Source of the DNA: Harmonia axyridis
Taxonomy: Eukaryota > Arthropoda > Insecta > Coleoptera > Coccinellidae
DNA: 64,000 bases
Reading direction: 5' to 3'
Assembly (NCBI RefSeq): GCF_914767665.1
Contig: NC_059502.1
Location: forward strand, 47,804,531 to 47,868,530
Position 1 is the stretch's first letter. Every line of letters starts with the position of its first letter. The translations under genes were made by a program, and so were the position numbers. Below are positions 63,828 to 64,000 of the stretch, piece by piece. The notes beneath the pieces were generated by a model. The model searched no databases and had not been told where the DNA came from. It worked only from the letters and a program-made list of their open reading frames with translations.

Positions 63828-64000
63828 TCAAATAGTCCTCCATTAACTTGTGAGCAATACCACTTATACCCACATTTCTCAGCTTTGCTAACAACAAGCC
63901 TTAGCTAAGACGAGGAAAACTGTCATACACTTCTTCGATTCATCCAAACTAGTAACAAGGTCTTTTACTAAGCTCAAAACTCCATCTTCAGTACTGACAC
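63828..64000 (-). pseudogene. Non-LTR RT fragment running off the window
   Basis: The minus strand reads SLVKDLVTSLDESKKCMTVF and LAKA (the start of motif A), then after a small deletion LLAKLRNVGISGIAHKLMED. This is the palm region of another non-LTR RT. The rest lies beyond 64000. Confidence 0.65.

Overview
The window looks like TE-dense, AT-rich nuclear DNA of an arthropod, most likely an insect. Every coding stretch I can recognise belongs to a mobile element: Penelope-like elements (PLEs), R4/Dong-like, CR1/Daphne-like, Jockey-like and RTE-like non-LTR retrotransposons, a small Gypsy LTR element, Tc1/mariner and hAT relics, and a Crypton-like tyrosine recombinase. I found no convincing host gene, tRNA or rRNA gene, or CRISPR array. 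I cannot name the species from sequence alone.

Layout. 64-6137 is a large imperfect palindrome of unknown identity. It carries a TA-flanked foldback MITE in one arm only, a tandem duplication in the left arm and a nested inversion in the right arm. 7.4-21.2 kb is a chain of (TA)n microsatellites that hold R4/Dong-like elements (one nearly full length, several 3' fragments ending in poly(A)), a Crypton-like recombinase segment and a 5'-truncated PLE. 18-30 kb holds a second foldback element, decayed PLE pieces with a CR1-like element nested among them, and dispersed non-coding repeats (called Y and Z here). 30.9-41.7 kb is a PLE block: one nearly intact PLE with both terminal repeats (family A), then two nearly identical PLEs of family B in divergent head-to-head orientation, with (TA)n tracts on their outer borders.

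42.8-46.1 kb is an internally deleted Gypsy element with 143-151 bp LTRs. 47-51 kb has Tc1, RTE-like and hAT relics. 51.3-55.6 kb is a nearly intact Jockey-like element whose empty site can be inferred from a second copy of repeat Z. 56.7-63.8 kb contains further non-LTR elements; one of them is split by a 1.56-kb foldback element with a TATA target duplication.

How the parts work together. The intact PLE ORFs join a Penelope-type reverse transcriptase to a C-terminal GIY-YIG endonuclease. Their terminal repeats carry type I hammerhead ribozyme cores (CTGANGA, helix II, GAAA, then a four-base palindrome ending at the cleavage site). Seven cores have all invariant bases, in two sequence families, and five more are degenerate. 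R4-like elements and PLEs both sit in (TA)n tracts, which suggests that these tracts are the preferred landing sites here and that the clusters are built by repeated insertion into them.
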